Positions 22,586 through 31,742 are shown, counted from the first letter of the stretch. The stretch: DNA of 49,474 nt from Gemmatimonadota bacterium (GCA_026706345.1 JAPOYX010000242.1:1-49474); one strand, 5' to 3'. Numbers and translations: made by a program. The notes: generated from the letters alone by a model not told the origin.

Positions 22586-25483
22586 ATGGACACAGCCTGG
22601 CAGGAACAGATCGGGAAAGAAATCGACTGCGCGTTCCGGTTCGACGAAACGGCCAGGGTCCTGTACAGCACGGACGCCAGCATATACGAGATCGAGCCCC
22701 TTGGCGTCGCGTATCCCGCCAACACTGACCAGGTCTCCCGCATCCTCCGGTTCGCGTACGAAAGAGGCATTTCCGTCACGCCCCGCGGCGGAGGCACCAG
22801 CCTGGGCGGCCAGGCGGTGGGCCGCAGCATCCAGGTCGATTTCTCCCGGCACATGAACCGGATTCTCGAGGTCAACGTCGAGGAGCGGTGGGCCAGGATC
22901 CAGCCCGGCGTGGTGCTCGACGAACTCAACGCCCACCTGAAACCCCTGGGACTGCTCTTCGCGCCGGACGTCTCGCCAAGCAACCGGGCGAACGTCGGCG
23001 GCATGATCGGTAACAACTCCTGCGGTTCCCATTCCATCATCTACGGGAAGACGATCGACCACGTGCTGGAACTCGACGTGGTCCTGAGCGACGGCACGCG
23101 GACGGTCTTCAAGCCGGTCGGCGACCGCGAATACGGCGAGAAGGCCGCCCTCGGCGGCCTGGAGGGCCGAATCTACCGCGAAATCCGCCGCATAGCCCAC
23201 GAAAACCGGGACGAGATCGAGGCCCGGTATCCCAGGATCATGCGGCGCGTCGGCGGATACAACCTGGACGAATTCATCGGAGAAGGTCCCTTCGACCCCT
23301 GCAAGATGATCGTCGGATCCGAAGGCACCCTGGCCGCCGTGACCGAGGCGCGCGTCAACCTGGTGCCGTTGCCTGCGCATAAGGCCCTGAGTATCTGTCA
23401 TTTTTCGGACCTGATCGAATCCATGGAGGCGACGGTCGAGATCCTGAAGACCGATCCCTCCGCCGTGGAACTTACCGACAAGACCATACTGGACCTGGCC
23501 AAGGCTTCTCCCGCGGCCGCCCATCAGCGTGACTTCATCGAAGGCGACCCGGAAGCCATCCTCATGGTCGAGTACTACGGAGAAACGGCCGAAGCGGTGG
23601 CGGAGCGCATGGATGCGCTCGAATCCCTGCTCCGCGAGAAGAACCTGGGCTATGCCTGTGTCCGGGCCGCGACCCCCGCCGCCCAGGCGAACGCCTGGGG
23701 CATCCGGAAGGCGGGACTTGGGCTGCTGATGGGCATGAAGGGGGATACCAAGCCGGCGACTTTCGTGGAGGACACGGCGGTCTCGCCGGAGAAGCTTCCG
23801 GACTACATCCGCGACTTTCGCGATATCGTCCACAGACACGGCACGGTGGCGTCCTACTACGCCCACGCCAGCGTGGGCACGATCCACATCAGGCCACTCA
23901 TCAATCTCAAGGAAGCCGAAGGCATCGCGCGCATGCGGGCCATTGCCGAAGAAATCCGCGACCTGGTCATAGCCTATGGCGGCGCGGTCAGTTCCGAGCA
24001 CGGGGACGGACTCGTGCGGAGCGAATGGAACGAGCAGGTGTTCGGGCCGAAGCTATACGAGGCCTTCAAGACAGTCAAGGCCGTGTTCGATCCGAACGGC
24101 ATCATGAATCCCGGCAAGATCATCGCGAACCAGAAGATGACGGACAACCTGCGATTCGGCCCGGCATACCAGGCAGAGGAGATTAACACGTATTTCGATT
24201 TCTCGGGCGACGGCGGGTTCTCGCGGTCCATCGAACTCTGCAACGGGGTCGGCGCCTGCCGCAAGAAGCTGGTGGGGACCATGTGTCCTTCCTATATCGC
24301 CACGCTCGATGAGGAGCACAGCACCCGGGGCCGTGCGAACGTGCTCCGGGCCGCCCTGTCGGGCAAGCTGGACGGGGAGGGATTCACGAGCCGGCGGGTA
24401 TACGAAGCCCTGGACCTCTGCCTGGAGTGCAAGGGCTGCAAGGGCGAGTGCCCCTCCAACGTCGACATGGCCAAGATGAAATACGAATTCCTCGCCCACT
24501 ACTATGAGAAACACGGGCTGCCCCTGCGCAACCGCATATTCGGCCGTATCGAAACGCTCAACCGGCTCGGTTCCGCCTTCGCGCCGCTGAGCAACAGGAT
24601 CGTGAACCATCCGTGGCATAAGTCGCTCCTGGAGCGGGCCATCGGCGTGGACCGGCGGAGGTCGCTGCCGGAATTCGCCGAGGAGACGTTTGAACAGTGG
24701 TTCTATCAGCGCGCTCCCGGACGCGCCGCTGACCGTGATCGACCGACGGTCGTCTTCTTCCCGGACACCTTCATCAATTACAGCGAGCCTCATATCGGTA
24801 TTGCTGCCGTGGAAGTCCTGGAGCGCGCCGGCTACCGGGTGGTGCTGGCCGAACCCCGCGCCTGCTGCGGCAGGCCCCTGATCTCGAAGGGGATGCTGCG
24901 CCAGGCCCGGGCGGCCGCCGAATACAACATCGCGCAAATGGAGCGGTACGTGGACCGTGGATGGACCATCGTGGGCTGCGAGCCCAGTTGCGTCATGACG
25001 TTTCGGGACGATTACCGCGACCTCGTGGACGATCCGCGGGCCGCCGGGCTGGCGGACGGCATGCTCATGATCGACGAGTTCCTGGCCCGGGAACACGCGG
25101 CCGGGCGCCTTTCACTTCCGGTCAGGCCCACAGACCGGGCGATCAGCCTGCACGGACACTGCCAGCAGAAGGCCATCGCCGGCACGGGTTCCACGGTGGC
25201 CGCCCTGGAACTGGTGCCCGGATACGAAGTCACGACGTTGAATACCGGGTGCTGCGGCATGGCCGGCAGCTTCGGCTACGAGCGGGAGCACTACGACCTG
25301 TCCATGAAAATCGGGGAAGACCGGCTCTTCCCCGCCATCCGCGCGGCCGGTGAGCGGACGGAATTCGCTGCGACAGGGACCTCCTGCCGGCACCAGATCG
25401 CCGACGGCACGGGAAGGTCCGCCCTCCATCCGATCGAATTGATCAGGGCGGCCGTGGACGATCGACGGAGTATCCAGCGTTGA
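22586..25483 (+). CDS. FAD-linked D-2-hydroxyacid dehydrogenase fused to Fe-S/CCG module (GlcD-GlcF type)
   Basis: A 965-residue flavin and iron-sulfur enzyme. The N-terminal half is a VAO/PCMH-type FAD domain (PRGGGTSLGGQAVG, NVGGMIGNNSCGSHS, IVGSEGTLAAVTEA) with the FAD-oxidase C-terminal fold ending in SSEHGDGLVRS and FDPNGIMNPGKI. The second half has two 4Fe-4S cysteine clusters (CNGVGACRK with CPSY, and CLECKGCKGECPSN). Two CCG-type motifs follow, ACCGRPLISKG and CCGMAGSFGYE. Fusions of this type oxidise D-lactate, D-2-hydroxyglutarate or glycolate and pass electrons to the quinone pool. With glycerate kinase two genes upstream, a glycolate/glycerate or related hydroxyacid is a reasonable substrate. 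The ATG lies 66 bp after the PhyH gene. Confidence 0.92.
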   Translation: MDTAWQEQIGKEIDCAFRFDETARVLYSTDASIYEIEPLGVAYPANTDQVSRILRFAYERGISVTPRGGGTSLGGQAVGRSIQVDFSRHMNRILEVNVEERWARIQPGVVLDELNAHLKPLGLLFAPDVSPSNRANVGGMIGNNSCGSHSIIYGKTIDHVLELDVVLSDGTRTVFKPVGDREYGEKAALGGLEGRIYREIRRIAHENRDEIEARYPRIMRRVGGYNLDEFIGEGPFDPCKMIVGSEGTLAAVTEARVNLVPLPAHKALSICHFSDLIESMEATVEILKTDPSAVELTDKTILDLAKASPAAAHQRDFIEGDPEAILMVEYYGETAEAVAERMDALESLLREKNLGYACVRAATPAAQANAWGIRKAGLGLLMGMKGDTKPATFVEDTAVSPEKLPDYIRDFRDIVHRHGTVASYYAHASVGTIHIRPLINLKEAEGIARMRAIAEEIRDLVIAYGGAVSSEHGDGLVRSEWNEQVFGPKLYEAFKTVKAVFDPNGIMNPGKIIANQKMTDNLRFGPAYQAEEINTYFDFSGDGGFSRSIELCNGVGACRKKLVGTMCPSYIATLDEEHSTRGRANVLRAALSGKLDGEGFTSRRVYEALDLCLECKGCKGECPSNVDMAKMKYEFLAHYYEKHGLPLRNRIFGRIETLNRLGSAFAPLSNRIVNHPWHKSLLERAIGVDRRRSLPEFAEETFEQWFYQRAPGRAADRDRPTVVFFPDTFINYSEPHIGIAAVEVLERAGYRVVLAEPRACCGRPLISKGMLRQARAAAEYNIAQMERYVDRGWTIVGCEPSCVMTFRDDYRDLVDDPRAAGLADGMLMIDEFLAREHAAGRLSLPVRPTDRAISLHGHCQQKAIAGTGSTVAALELVPGYEVTTLNTGCCGMAGSFGYEREHYDLSMKIGEDRLFPAIRAAGERTEFAATGTSCRHQIADGTGRSALHPIELIRAAVDDRRSIQR

Positions 25484-26130
25484 ACCGCGCCCCCTGTTTC
25501 TCCACCTTTTCCATCGTCGCCCTGGACCCCGATACGGGGGATCTCGGCGTGGCGACCCAGTCGAAGTACCTCGCCGTAGGATCCGTGGTCCCCTGGGCGA
25601 GGCCCAACGCCGGCGCCATCGCCACGCAGGCCTGGGCCAACGCGTCCTTCGGCCCCAGGGGACTCGACCTGCTCGAACAGGATGTGGGCGCCATCGACAC
25701 CCTCGAACGCCTGCTCGAACCGGATCCCGGCCGGCAGTCCCGGCAGGTAGGCGTGGTGGACGTCGACGGCACGGCGGCGGCCTTCACGGGTACGGCATGC
25801 CAGGAGTGGGCAGGGCACGTGACCGGTCCGGGCCACGTCTGCCTGGGCAACATCCTCGCGGGTGAAGACGTAGTCACCGCCATGGCGGAAACCTTCGAGG
25901 CGCCCGGCGAGGAAGATTTCGCGACGAAACTCGTCGCCGTGCTTACGGCCGGCCAGGAAGCCGGCGGCGACCGGCGGGGCAGGCAGTCGGCCGCCCTGCT
26001 CGTGGCGCGGGAAGGCGGCGGTTGTGGCGGCACCTCCGACTTCCTCGTGGATCTGCGGGTCGACGACCATGCCGATCCCATCGAGGAACTGAAGCGCCTG
26101 TACACGCTCCATGGAAGACTTTTAACATGA
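25480..26130 (+). CDS. DUF1028 family protein (Ntn-hydrolase-like fold)
   Basis: A 216-residue protein of the DUF1028 family. The signature FSTFSIVALDPDTGDLGVATQSKYLAVGSVVPWA near the N-terminus and AIATQAWANASFGPRGLDLL are characteristic. The fold is thought to resemble N-terminal nucleophile hydrolases, and members are often found with amidohydrolases or catabolic genes, but no reaction is firmly established. Translation appears to start at a TTG (25480) overlapping the stop codon of the dehydrogenase fusion; there is no early ATG. Its own stop codon overlaps the ATG of the MFS gene by four bases. It therefore belongs to the hydroxyacid operon. Confidence 0.88.
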   Translation: MNRAPCFSTFSIVALDPDTGDLGVATQSKYLAVGSVVPWARPNAGAIATQAWANASFGPRGLDLLEQDVGAIDTLERLLEPDPGRQSRQVGVVDVDGTAAAFTGTACQEWAGHVTGPGHVCLGNILAGEDVVTAMAETFEAPGEEDFATKLVAVLTAGQEAGGDRRGRQSAALLVAREGGGCGGTSDFLVDLRVDDHADPIEELKRLYTLHGRLLT

Positions 26131-27332
26131 AGTCCGACATACAGCGCGCCAAGCTTGTCCTGCTCACCGTGGTTCATTTCCTGGTGGACCTCTTTTCCTC
26201 CCTGTTGACGCCGATCCTCCCCGCGCTCGTGACGCGGTTGCAGCTTTCCCTCACGCAGGCCGGCATACTCGCCGGTCTGCCGGCCATGACCTCCTCCCTG
26301 GTCCAGCCCCTGACGGGTATCCTGGGGGACCGGATGGAGAAACGCTATTTCATCATCCTCGGACCGGTATTCTGTGCCGTCTTCATGTCGGCCGTGGGAC
26401 TTGCGCCCTCCTTTCTCGTGCTGCTGGCCTTCATCATCCTGGGCGGATTCGGCACCGCCAGCTTCCACCCGCAGAGCGTGTCCATGGCCGGGGACGTCAG
26501 CGGTTCGAGACGTGGATACGGCGTGTCTCTCTTTATCGTGGGCGGCACCGCCGGGCTGGCGGCAAGCCCCTTTGTCGTACCGCGCATCGTGGAGCGGTTC
26601 GGACTCGAAAGCCTGGTCTGGCTCGCCGTTCCCACGGTGATCGCCGTCCTGGCGTTGGCCCGGGTCATACCTATCCGCAACGAGGACCGCAAGGTGACCC
26701 GCCTGGCCGATGTGGGCGCTTCGTTCCGGCCCAACCTGTGGCCCATGGTGAATCTCACGGTGGTGGGCATCATCCGGACCATCTCGGGGGTCGGTTTTGC
26801 CACCTTTTTCGTATTGCTGCTCAAGGACCGGGGCCTTACCCTGCAACAGGGGGGTGATCTGCTCTTCGTCTTCCAGGGCGGTGCGGTGATCGGCGGTTTC
26901 GTGGGCGGCTGGCTCTCGGACAGGTTGGGACGGGCCCGCGTGATCTGGTCTACGATCCTGCTTTCCACGCCCTTTCTGCTCGTTTCGCTAAATGACACCG
27001 GGCCGTTGCTCCCCGTGTGGCTGTTTCTGGCCGGCTTCATGAACATGGCGTCCAATTCCGTCTCCGTCGCCATGGCCCAGGAGCTCGTCCCGGACAGCGC
27101 GGGAACGGCATCCAGTTTTCCCATGGGCTTCAGCTGGGGCGCGGCGGGAGGCGCGCTGATCGTCTTCGGCGGTGTCGCGGACCGCATCGGCATCGTGGCA
27201 ACGCTTGAAGTGCTCGCGCTGATCCCGCTGGCCGCCGTGGCGCTGGCCCTGATGCTGCCGCCGGATCGGGAGTTTCGAAAAGCGGCGACCCGGGTGCGCA
27301 AGTCAGCCGCGGCCGCGGAGAAAGTAACCTGA
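26127..27332 (+). CDS. MFS transporter, fosmidomycin-resistance (Fsr)-like
   Basis: A 401-residue integral membrane protein with about 12 hydrophobic helices and the MFS loop motif GILGDRMEKR between helices 2 and 3, repeated in degenerate form as GGWLSDRLGRAR in the second half. The N-terminal pattern (VVHFLVDLFSSLLTPILPAL, AGLPAMTSSLVQPL) resembles the Fsr group of drug/sugar-phosphate transporters. Transport direction and substrate are unknown; the operon suggests uptake or export of a hydroxyacid. The upstream frame to 26022 lies inside DUF1028. The ATG at 26127 forms ATGA with the DUF1028 stop codon and is the likely start. Confidence 0.88.
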   Translation: MKSDIQRAKLVLLTVVHFLVDLFSSLLTPILPALVTRLQLSLTQAGILAGLPAMTSSLVQPLTGILGDRMEKRYFIILGPVFCAVFMSAVGLAPSFLVLLAFIILGGFGTASFHPQSVSMAGDVSGSRRGYGVSLFIVGGTAGLAASPFVVPRIVERFGLESLVWLAVPTVIAVLALARVIPIRNEDRKVTRLADVGASFRPNLWPMVNLTVVGIIRTISGVGFATFFVLLLKDRGLTLQQGGDLLFVFQGGAVIGGFVGGWLSDRLGRARVIWSTILLSTPFLLVSLNDTGPLLPVWLFLAGFMNMASNSVSVAMAQELVPDSAGTASSFPMGFSWGAAGGALIVFGGVADRIGIVATLEVLALIPLAAVALALMLPPDREFRKAATRVRKSAAAAEKVT

Positions 27333-27370
27333 GACTTCACGCTGTTCAGCTCTTGACCTTGTATCGTCGC

Positions 27371-27420
27371 GACGGTTGCATCGTCTTGACCGTTGCGTCG
27401 TCTTGACCGTTGCATATCTT
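27371..27420 (+). repeat. Three imperfect 16-17-bp tandem repeats
   Basis: Units at 27371-27387, 27388-27404 and 27405-27420 share the core GAC(C/G)GTTGC(A/G)T and end in CTT. They lie in the 137-bp gap between the MFS gene and the bacilliredoxin gene. They may be a regulatory array or a neutral slippage product. Confidence 0.65.
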
Positions 27421-27469
27421 AGCATCCAGGATTCACTGGCAAACTCCATGATCCCAGGGAGGTTGATTG

Positions 27470-27820
27470 ATGTCGGATCGTGTCGTGCGTCTCACGAAGA
27501 TGGAGGAACTGGACGAGGCCGTCGGATCGTCGTCGGATCGTCCCGTGTTTATCTACAAACACAGTACGGTGTGTCCGGTAAGTGCCCGGGCCGCCGACCA
27601 TTATCACGATTTCGCGGAGGAGGATTCGTCCTCTCCGCCACCCCTTTTTACCCAGGTCCTGGTCATAGAAAACCGGGACCTCTCCAATGAAATCGAATCC
27701 CGCCTGGAAGTACGGCACGAGTCGCCGCAGCTGCTCCTCCTCAGGGACGGGAAGGTTGCCTGGCACGCTTCTCATTTCTCCATTTCCGGAGAGAACATCA
27801 GATCTGCGCTGGAGGGGTAG
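27470..27820 (+). CDS. ytxJ: YtxJ/BrxC-type monothiol bacilliredoxin
   Basis: A 116-residue thioredoxin-fold protein with FIYKHSTVCPVSARA, matching the T-C-P-[IV]-S monothiol active site of YtxJ/BrxC proteins (Cys at about residue 35), and a cis-proline region at HESPQLLLLRDGKVAWHASH. These proteins remove bacillithiol from S-bacillithiolated proteins after oxidative stress. The start is the ATG at 27470 with GGGAGG seven bases upstream; an in-frame TTG lies one codon earlier. The FAD oxidoreductase gene begins three bases after the stop codon. Presence of this gene suggests that the organism makes bacillithiol, though no bsh genes are in the window. Confidence 0.85.
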   Translation: MSDRVVRLTKMEELDEAVGSSSDRPVFIYKHSTVCPVSARAADHYHDFAEEDSSSPPPLFTQVLVIENRDLSNEIESRLEVRHESPQLLLLRDGKVAWHASHFSISGENIRSALEG

Positions 27821-27823
27821 GCC

Positions 27824-29074
27824 ATGTCGAGACACGCCGTCATCGTAGGCGCGGGCGTGACCGGGCTCAGCACGGCTTACCATCTCGCCCGCAAGTCGTA
27901 CGGCAGGATCACGGTCATCGAGAAGGGACGTGTCGGAGACGGCGCCAGCAGTCGTGCCGCCGGGATCATCACCGGACTGCTCTGGTCGGAAACCGGCGTA
28001 CAGGCCCGCAAGATCAGCCTGACCCGGTTCAGGGAACTTTCCGATGAACTGGATGGATACCGATTCCAGGACGTGGGCTGCCTGAATCTCTTCGACGCAG
28101 CGAGCTGGCCGGAACGGGAACGCCTGTTACCCCTGTATGATCGTCTGGGCGTGGAATACACGATCATGGACAGGGGAGAAATGGCCGCGACGTGGCCGGA
28201 CCTGGTCCTTACGGAAGAGCCCGTCGGCCTTCTTGACCCCCTGGGCGGATACAGCGAACCGGACCACTACCTCCCGGCGCTGGCGGAAGGCTGCCGGACC
28301 CTCGGCGTCCAGATCAGGGAAGGATGCATGATTTCGGACTTCATTACGGATTCGGGACGCATGGCGGGTGTCGTCGCGGGCGAAGAACGAATCGAAGCGG
28401 ATGCCGTGGTTAGCACCGTGCACGTCTGGACCCTCAAGGTGCTGGAGAGCATCGGCCTGCAACTGCCTCTGAAGTCCTTTATACACCAGCGGTACGTCAC
28501 GGCGCCGTTGTCCGCTCCGGTCCGGATCCCGGCGGTCAACGCCAATCCCTACGGCGGCTACATCAGGCCGGCCCACGGCCAACGGCTGCTGGCGGGAATC
28601 GAGAATCCATCGGCCCCCGAGTTCCGCGTACCCGACCGGTCCTTTGACATGTCGGCTATTACTCCGCCGCCGGGACTCAGCGACGCCGCGCGGGAAAACC
28701 TGCTGCCGCTCGTCCCCAACGCAATCCGGTCCGGCGGGTCTGGCCAGGCCGACTGGACCGGCTGGGCGGGCTGGGCGGGCTGGGAAATCGAAAAGGCGGG
28801 GCTGCTGTCCTTTTCCCGGGACGGAGAACCCGTACTCGGTCCGGTCCATCGCTTTCCGGGACTCTACGTGGGGGTTGCCTTTCACTCCGGAGGATTCGCC
28901 TACAATCCGGCGGCCGGTGTGCTGCTGGCGGGGTGCGTCGCGGACGGCAGGCCTGAAATCAATATCGAGGACTTCTCGCCGAACCGGTTCGATCCGGAGG
29001 AAACGGACGCCTACAACCGGACCCTGATCACCCACGGGGAGTACAGTATGCCCGGCCATTCCCGTCGGCATTGA
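27824..29074 (+). CDS. FAD-dependent oxidoreductase, DAO/sarcosine-oxidase-like
   Basis: A 416-residue flavoprotein with the Rossmann dinucleotide motif VIVGAGVTGLSTAYHLA at the N-terminus and a second glycine-rich FAD contact near the C-terminus (PGLYVGVAFHSGGFAYNPAAG). The general layout matches the D-amino-acid oxidase / sarcosine oxidase / glycine oxidase family, enzymes that oxidise C-N bonds of amino acids. Substrate unknown. A Gly-Trp-Ala repeat at about residues 310-321 (28751-28786) appears to be a 9-bp expansion. The ATG has GGAGGGG upstream, overlapping the end of the bacilliredoxin gene, and mutY follows after 118 bp. Confidence 0.85.
   Translation: MSRHAVIVGAGVTGLSTAYHLARKSYGRITVIEKGRVGDGASSRAAGIITGLLWSETGVQARKISLTRFRELSDELDGYRFQDVGCLNLFDAASWPERERLLPLYDRLGVEYTIMDRGEMAATWPDLVLTEEPVGLLDPLGGYSEPDHYLPALAEGCRTLGVQIREGCMISDFITDSGRMAGVVAGEERIEADAVVSTVHVWTLKVLESIGLQLPLKSFIHQRYVTAPLSAPVRIPAVNANPYGGYIRPAHGQRLLAGIENPSAPEFRVPDRSFDMSAITPPPGLSDAARENLLPLVPNAIRSGGSGQADWTGWAGWAGWEIEKAGLLSFSRDGEPVLGPVHRFPGLYVGVAFHSGGFAYNPAAGVLLAGCVADGRPEINIEDFSPNRFDPEETDAYNRTLITHGEYSMPGHSRRH
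28751..28786 (+). repeat. 9-bp in-frame minisatellite in FAD oxidoreductase
   Basis: Four 9-bp units, two of them identical GGCTGGGCG, encode DWT-GWA-GWA-GWE. The unit length matches other in-frame repeats in this window. Confidence 0.75.
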
Positions 29075-29192
29075 CGCATACGGTTCACCTGAGGCGAAGT
29101 CTTCCCGGTATTCGCGCAGTCCTTTTACATTTAGGCGGCGTGAGGGACCGCGAGGAACCGCGGGGGACATGGATACCTACGTGGATTGAATC

Positions 29193-30311
29193 GTGAAAAA
29201 CCTCCTGGAACCCGGACAGATCGAAGTATTTCGGCACGCCCTGCTCACCTGGTACGAGGCGCACAGGCGGGACATGCCCTGGCGGCGGACCCGGGACCCC
29301 TACGCGGTCTGGATATCCGAAGTTATGCTCCAGCAGACCCGGGTAGACCAGGTCCGGCCCTACTACGACAGGTTCATGAGCCGTTTCCCAACAGTTGGCG
29401 ATCTGGGTGAAGCGCCGCTCGAGGAGGTGCTGAAGGCGTGGGAAGGCATGGGATACTACGCCCGGGCGAGAAACCTCCATCGGGCCGCCCGGCAGGTTGT
29501 GGCGCTGCACGGTGGAAGGATACCCGACGATCCGGTGCAGATCTCCGCGCTGCCGGGCATCGGACCCTATACGGCCGCGGCGGTATTGAGCATTGCGTAC
29601 GGAAGGGACTGCCCCGTGGTCGACGGAAATGTAGTCCGCGTGCTGAGCCGCCTGTTCCACCTGGACGACGATCCCGCGACCGCCGCCGCGAAGAAAAAGA
29701 CGGCTGGCCTGGCCGAAAGACTTCTCCTGAAGGGCCGGCCGGGCGATTTCAACCAGGCCATGATGGAACTGGGCGCGACGGTATGCACCCCGCGACAGCC
29801 GGGCTGCGGCGCCTGCCCCGTAAGCAGCCTGTGTCTCGCTCGCCAGGTGCTGCCGGATCCGTCGGTCCTTCCACGCAAGCAGCCGCGGAAACAGCGCCCC
29901 CATCATCATGTCGCCGCGGGCATCGTGCGCAAGGGAGACGAGATGCTGATCGTACAGCGCTCGCTGGAGGGCCTGCTGGGCGGACTTTGGGAGTTTCCGG
30001 GCGGGATATCGGAGGAAGAGGCGGCCAGGGAAGGGTTCCTACGTCACGAAATAAAACGCAAACTGGGCATCGACATCCGTGTCGGCCGCGCCTTCGCGGC
30101 CGTCCGGCACGCCTTTACCCATTTCGAGATGACGCTGCACGGCTACCACTGCACGTATCTTCGCGGCGAAGCGCGTCATGGGGACGGCAACGACTGCCGC
30201 TGGATTCGATCTGACGAACTTGATCAATACGCCTTCCCCAGGGCGCATCATCGCCTCATCGAAGCCATGGCCGTTGCCGAAGAAAGTCCGCAAACCACAC
30301 TGTTCCCATAA
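29193..30311 (+). CDS. mutY: A/G-specific adenine DNA glycosylase MutY
   Basis: MutY removes adenine mispaired with 8-oxoguanine. The 372-residue protein shows catalytic Glu43 in SEVMLQQTRV, the helix-hairpin-helix LPGIGPYTAAAVL, the conserved Asp in VVDGNVVRVLSR and the 4Fe-4S cysteines C-x6-C-x2-C-x5-C in CTPRQPGCGACPVSSLC. The C-terminal half is the NUDIX-like 8-oxoG recognition domain (GGLWEFPGG). The start is a GTG at 29193; no better ATG is present. It converges on recA with 50 bp between stop codons. Confidence 0.95.
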   Translation: MKNLLEPGQIEVFRHALLTWYEAHRRDMPWRRTRDPYAVWISEVMLQQTRVDQVRPYYDRFMSRFPTVGDLGEAPLEEVLKAWEGMGYYARARNLHRAARQVVALHGGRIPDDPVQISALPGIGPYTAAAVLSIAYGRDCPVVDGNVVRVLSRLFHLDDDPATAAAKKKTAGLAERLLLKGRPGDFNQAMMELGATVCTPRQPGCGACPVSSLCLARQVLPDPSVLPRKQPRKQRPHHHVAAGIVRKGDEMLIVQRSLEGLLGGLWEFPGGISEEEAAREGFLRHEIKRKLGIDIRVGRAFAAVRHAFTHFEMTLHGYHCTYLRGEARHGDGNDCRWIRSDELDQYAFPRAHHRLIEAMAVAEESPQTTLFP

Positions 30312-30343
30312 CCCGGGGCGTTCAACCGAGACACATCCCGGGT
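30311..30343. terminator. Possible bidirectional terminator between mutY and recA
   Basis: An inverted repeat ACCCGGG (30311-30317) / CCCGGGT (30337-30343) sits between convergent mutY and recA. A smaller GTGAC/GTCAC hairpin follows at 30351-30365. There is no T-run, so factor-independent termination is uncertain. Confidence 0.3.
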
Positions 30344-30361
30344 CCTGGAAGTGACAGGCGG

Positions 30362-31438
30362 TCACCGCCCCTTGACCGATGGCGCGGCTCTCGAAACCGG
30401 TTGCTCCGCCGTCCCGTTGTTCGCGGCGGCGTCCTGGTCCGTGGGTGCGAAAATCGAACGGACTTTCTCTTCGATTTCCCCGGCAAGCTCCGGCCGTTCA
30501 CGGAGCAACTGCCGCACGTTCTCGCGGCCCTGCCCCAGCCGATCATCGTTATACGAGAACCACGTCCCGCTCTTTTCTATAATCCCGTTGTTGACGCCGA
30601 GTTCGATCAGGTCGCTTTCCTTGGATATGCCTTCGCCATAAATGATATCGAACTGCGCCTCGCGGAAGGGAGCCGCCAGCTTGTTCTTCTTCACGGTGCC
30701 CCGGACCTGGATGCCGGCCGAGGCGTCGTCGCCCTTGATGTTCCCGATCCTGCGCACCTCGATCCGGACCGAGGAGTAGAATTTCAGGGCCAGTCCCCCC
30801 GTGGTCGTCTCGGGGTTGCCGTACATGACCCCGATTTTCTGACGGATCTGGTTGATGAAGATCAGACAGGTTCTCGACCGATTGATTACAGAGGTCAACT
30901 TGCGCAGCGCCTGCGACATCAGGCGGGCCTGCAGGCCGACATGGGAATCACCCATTTCGCCTTCGATTTCGGCCCTGGGGACCAGCGCGGCCACCGAGTC
31001 GATGACGATCACGTCGACCCCGCCGCTGCGAACCAGGATCTCGGCCACGTCGAGCGCCTGCTCTCCCGTGTCAGGCTGGTGGATGAGCAGTTTGTCCATG
31101 TCCACGCCGAGCGCCCGGGCATAACGGATGTCCAGGGCATGTTCCGCGTCGATGAACGCGGCCATCCCGCCCAGTTTCTGGGCTTCGGCCACGATGTGCT
31201 TGGCCAGCGTCGTCTTGCCGGAGGATTCGTTTCCGTATATTTCGACCACGCGTCCCCGGGGGACGCCGCCGATGCCCAACGCCAGGTCGAGGGTCAGGGA
31301 CCCCGTCGGTATGGACTCGACGGACAACTGGGGGTTTTCGTCCCCCATCCTGATAATGGACCCCTTGCCGAACTGCCGCTCGATCTGCATGATGGCGCCG
31401 CTGAGCGCCTTCTCCCTTCCCGGATCACTATCGTTCAT
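30362..31438 (-). CDS. recA: Recombinase RecA
   Basis: RecA forms filaments on single-stranded DNA for strand exchange and triggers SOS cleavage. The 358-residue protein has Walker [10 protein letters not shown] (about 69-77), [10 protein letters not shown], Walker [22 protein letters not shown], the L2/[14 protein letters not shown] region and the C-terminal core ending [15 protein letters not shown] plus a short polar tail. The open frame begins 14 codons earlier (31480), but the ATG at 31438 aligns with the usual start, [15 protein letters not shown]. No LexA-type palindrome is obvious upstream. A sigma70-like promoter is present at 31494-31522. Confidence 0.98.
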   Translation of the reverse strand: MNDSDPGREKALSGAIMQIERQFGKGSIIRMGDENPQLSVESIPTGSLTLDLALGIGGVPRGRVVEIYGNESSGKTTLAKHIVAEAQKLGGMAAFIDAEHALDIRYARALGVDMDKLLIHQPDTGEQALDVAEILVRSGGVDVIVIDSVAALVPRAEIEGEMGDSHVGLQARLMSQALRKLTSVINRSRTCLIFINQIRQKIGVMYGNPETTTGGLALKFYSSVRIEVRRIGNIKGDDASAGIQVRGTVKKNKLAAPFREAQFDIIYGEGISKESDLIELGVNNGIIEKSGTWFSYNDDRLGQGRENVRQLLRERPELAGEIEEKVRSIFAPTDQDAAANNGTAEQPVSRAAPSVKGR

Positions 31439-31742
31439 GGCCTGGATCTCCCTCTCGTTGATCTCGTGATCATACCTCATGACATATCATGTTGAATATG
31501 CCAAACAAATGTATAGTGTCAAGCGGTTTCGGACCGACCGATTGAAATAGTCGGAATCAGGCGGGGATTCTTGAAAAAAAGTATCTCCGCCCGACCGTAA
31601 TGTAAAGTAGTTTCGATTCGATTCCTCCTTTCGGGACACGCTCCGAATAAAAACGGGCGGCGGGACTGTGAATGCGGTATATTACAAGAGTACGCGCGGC
31701 CTCTCCGCCTCTCGAAAAAACTTTGAACTGGAGCGAAACAGG
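31439..31742. other. 304-bp divergent region between recA and the TPR lipoprotein gene
   Basis: The stretch is AT-richer than its surroundings and carries the recA promoter on the minus strand. No E. coli-type (CTGT-N8-ACAG) or Gram-positive-type (GAAC-N4-GTTC) LexA box is apparent. No clear plus-strand promoter for the lipoprotein gene could be fixed; two TTGAAA hexamers (near 31541 and 31571) lack well-spaced -10 partners. Confidence 0.5.
31494..31522 (-). promoter_or_regulatory. Probable recA promoter
   Basis: On the minus strand a perfect TTGACA (31517-31522) is followed after 17 bp by ATATTC (31494-31499), or after 18 bp by TATTCA. The transcript would start about 50 nt before the recA ATG. 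Confidence 0.5.

Noticed and set aside
22556-24001. Long open frame on the minus strand opposite the dehydrogenase fusion
   Set aside because: It mirrors a well-supported gene, has no recognisable domain, and is typical of shadow frames in GC-rich DNA. The same applies to the long frames at 34548-35900 (minus), 12636-14003 (plus), 25443-26846 (minus) and 41368-42834 (minus).
31439-31742. LexA/SOS box upstream of recA
   Set aside because: Neither the proteobacterial nor the Gram-positive consensus palindrome is present; only AT-rich sequence and a sigma70-like promoter are seen.
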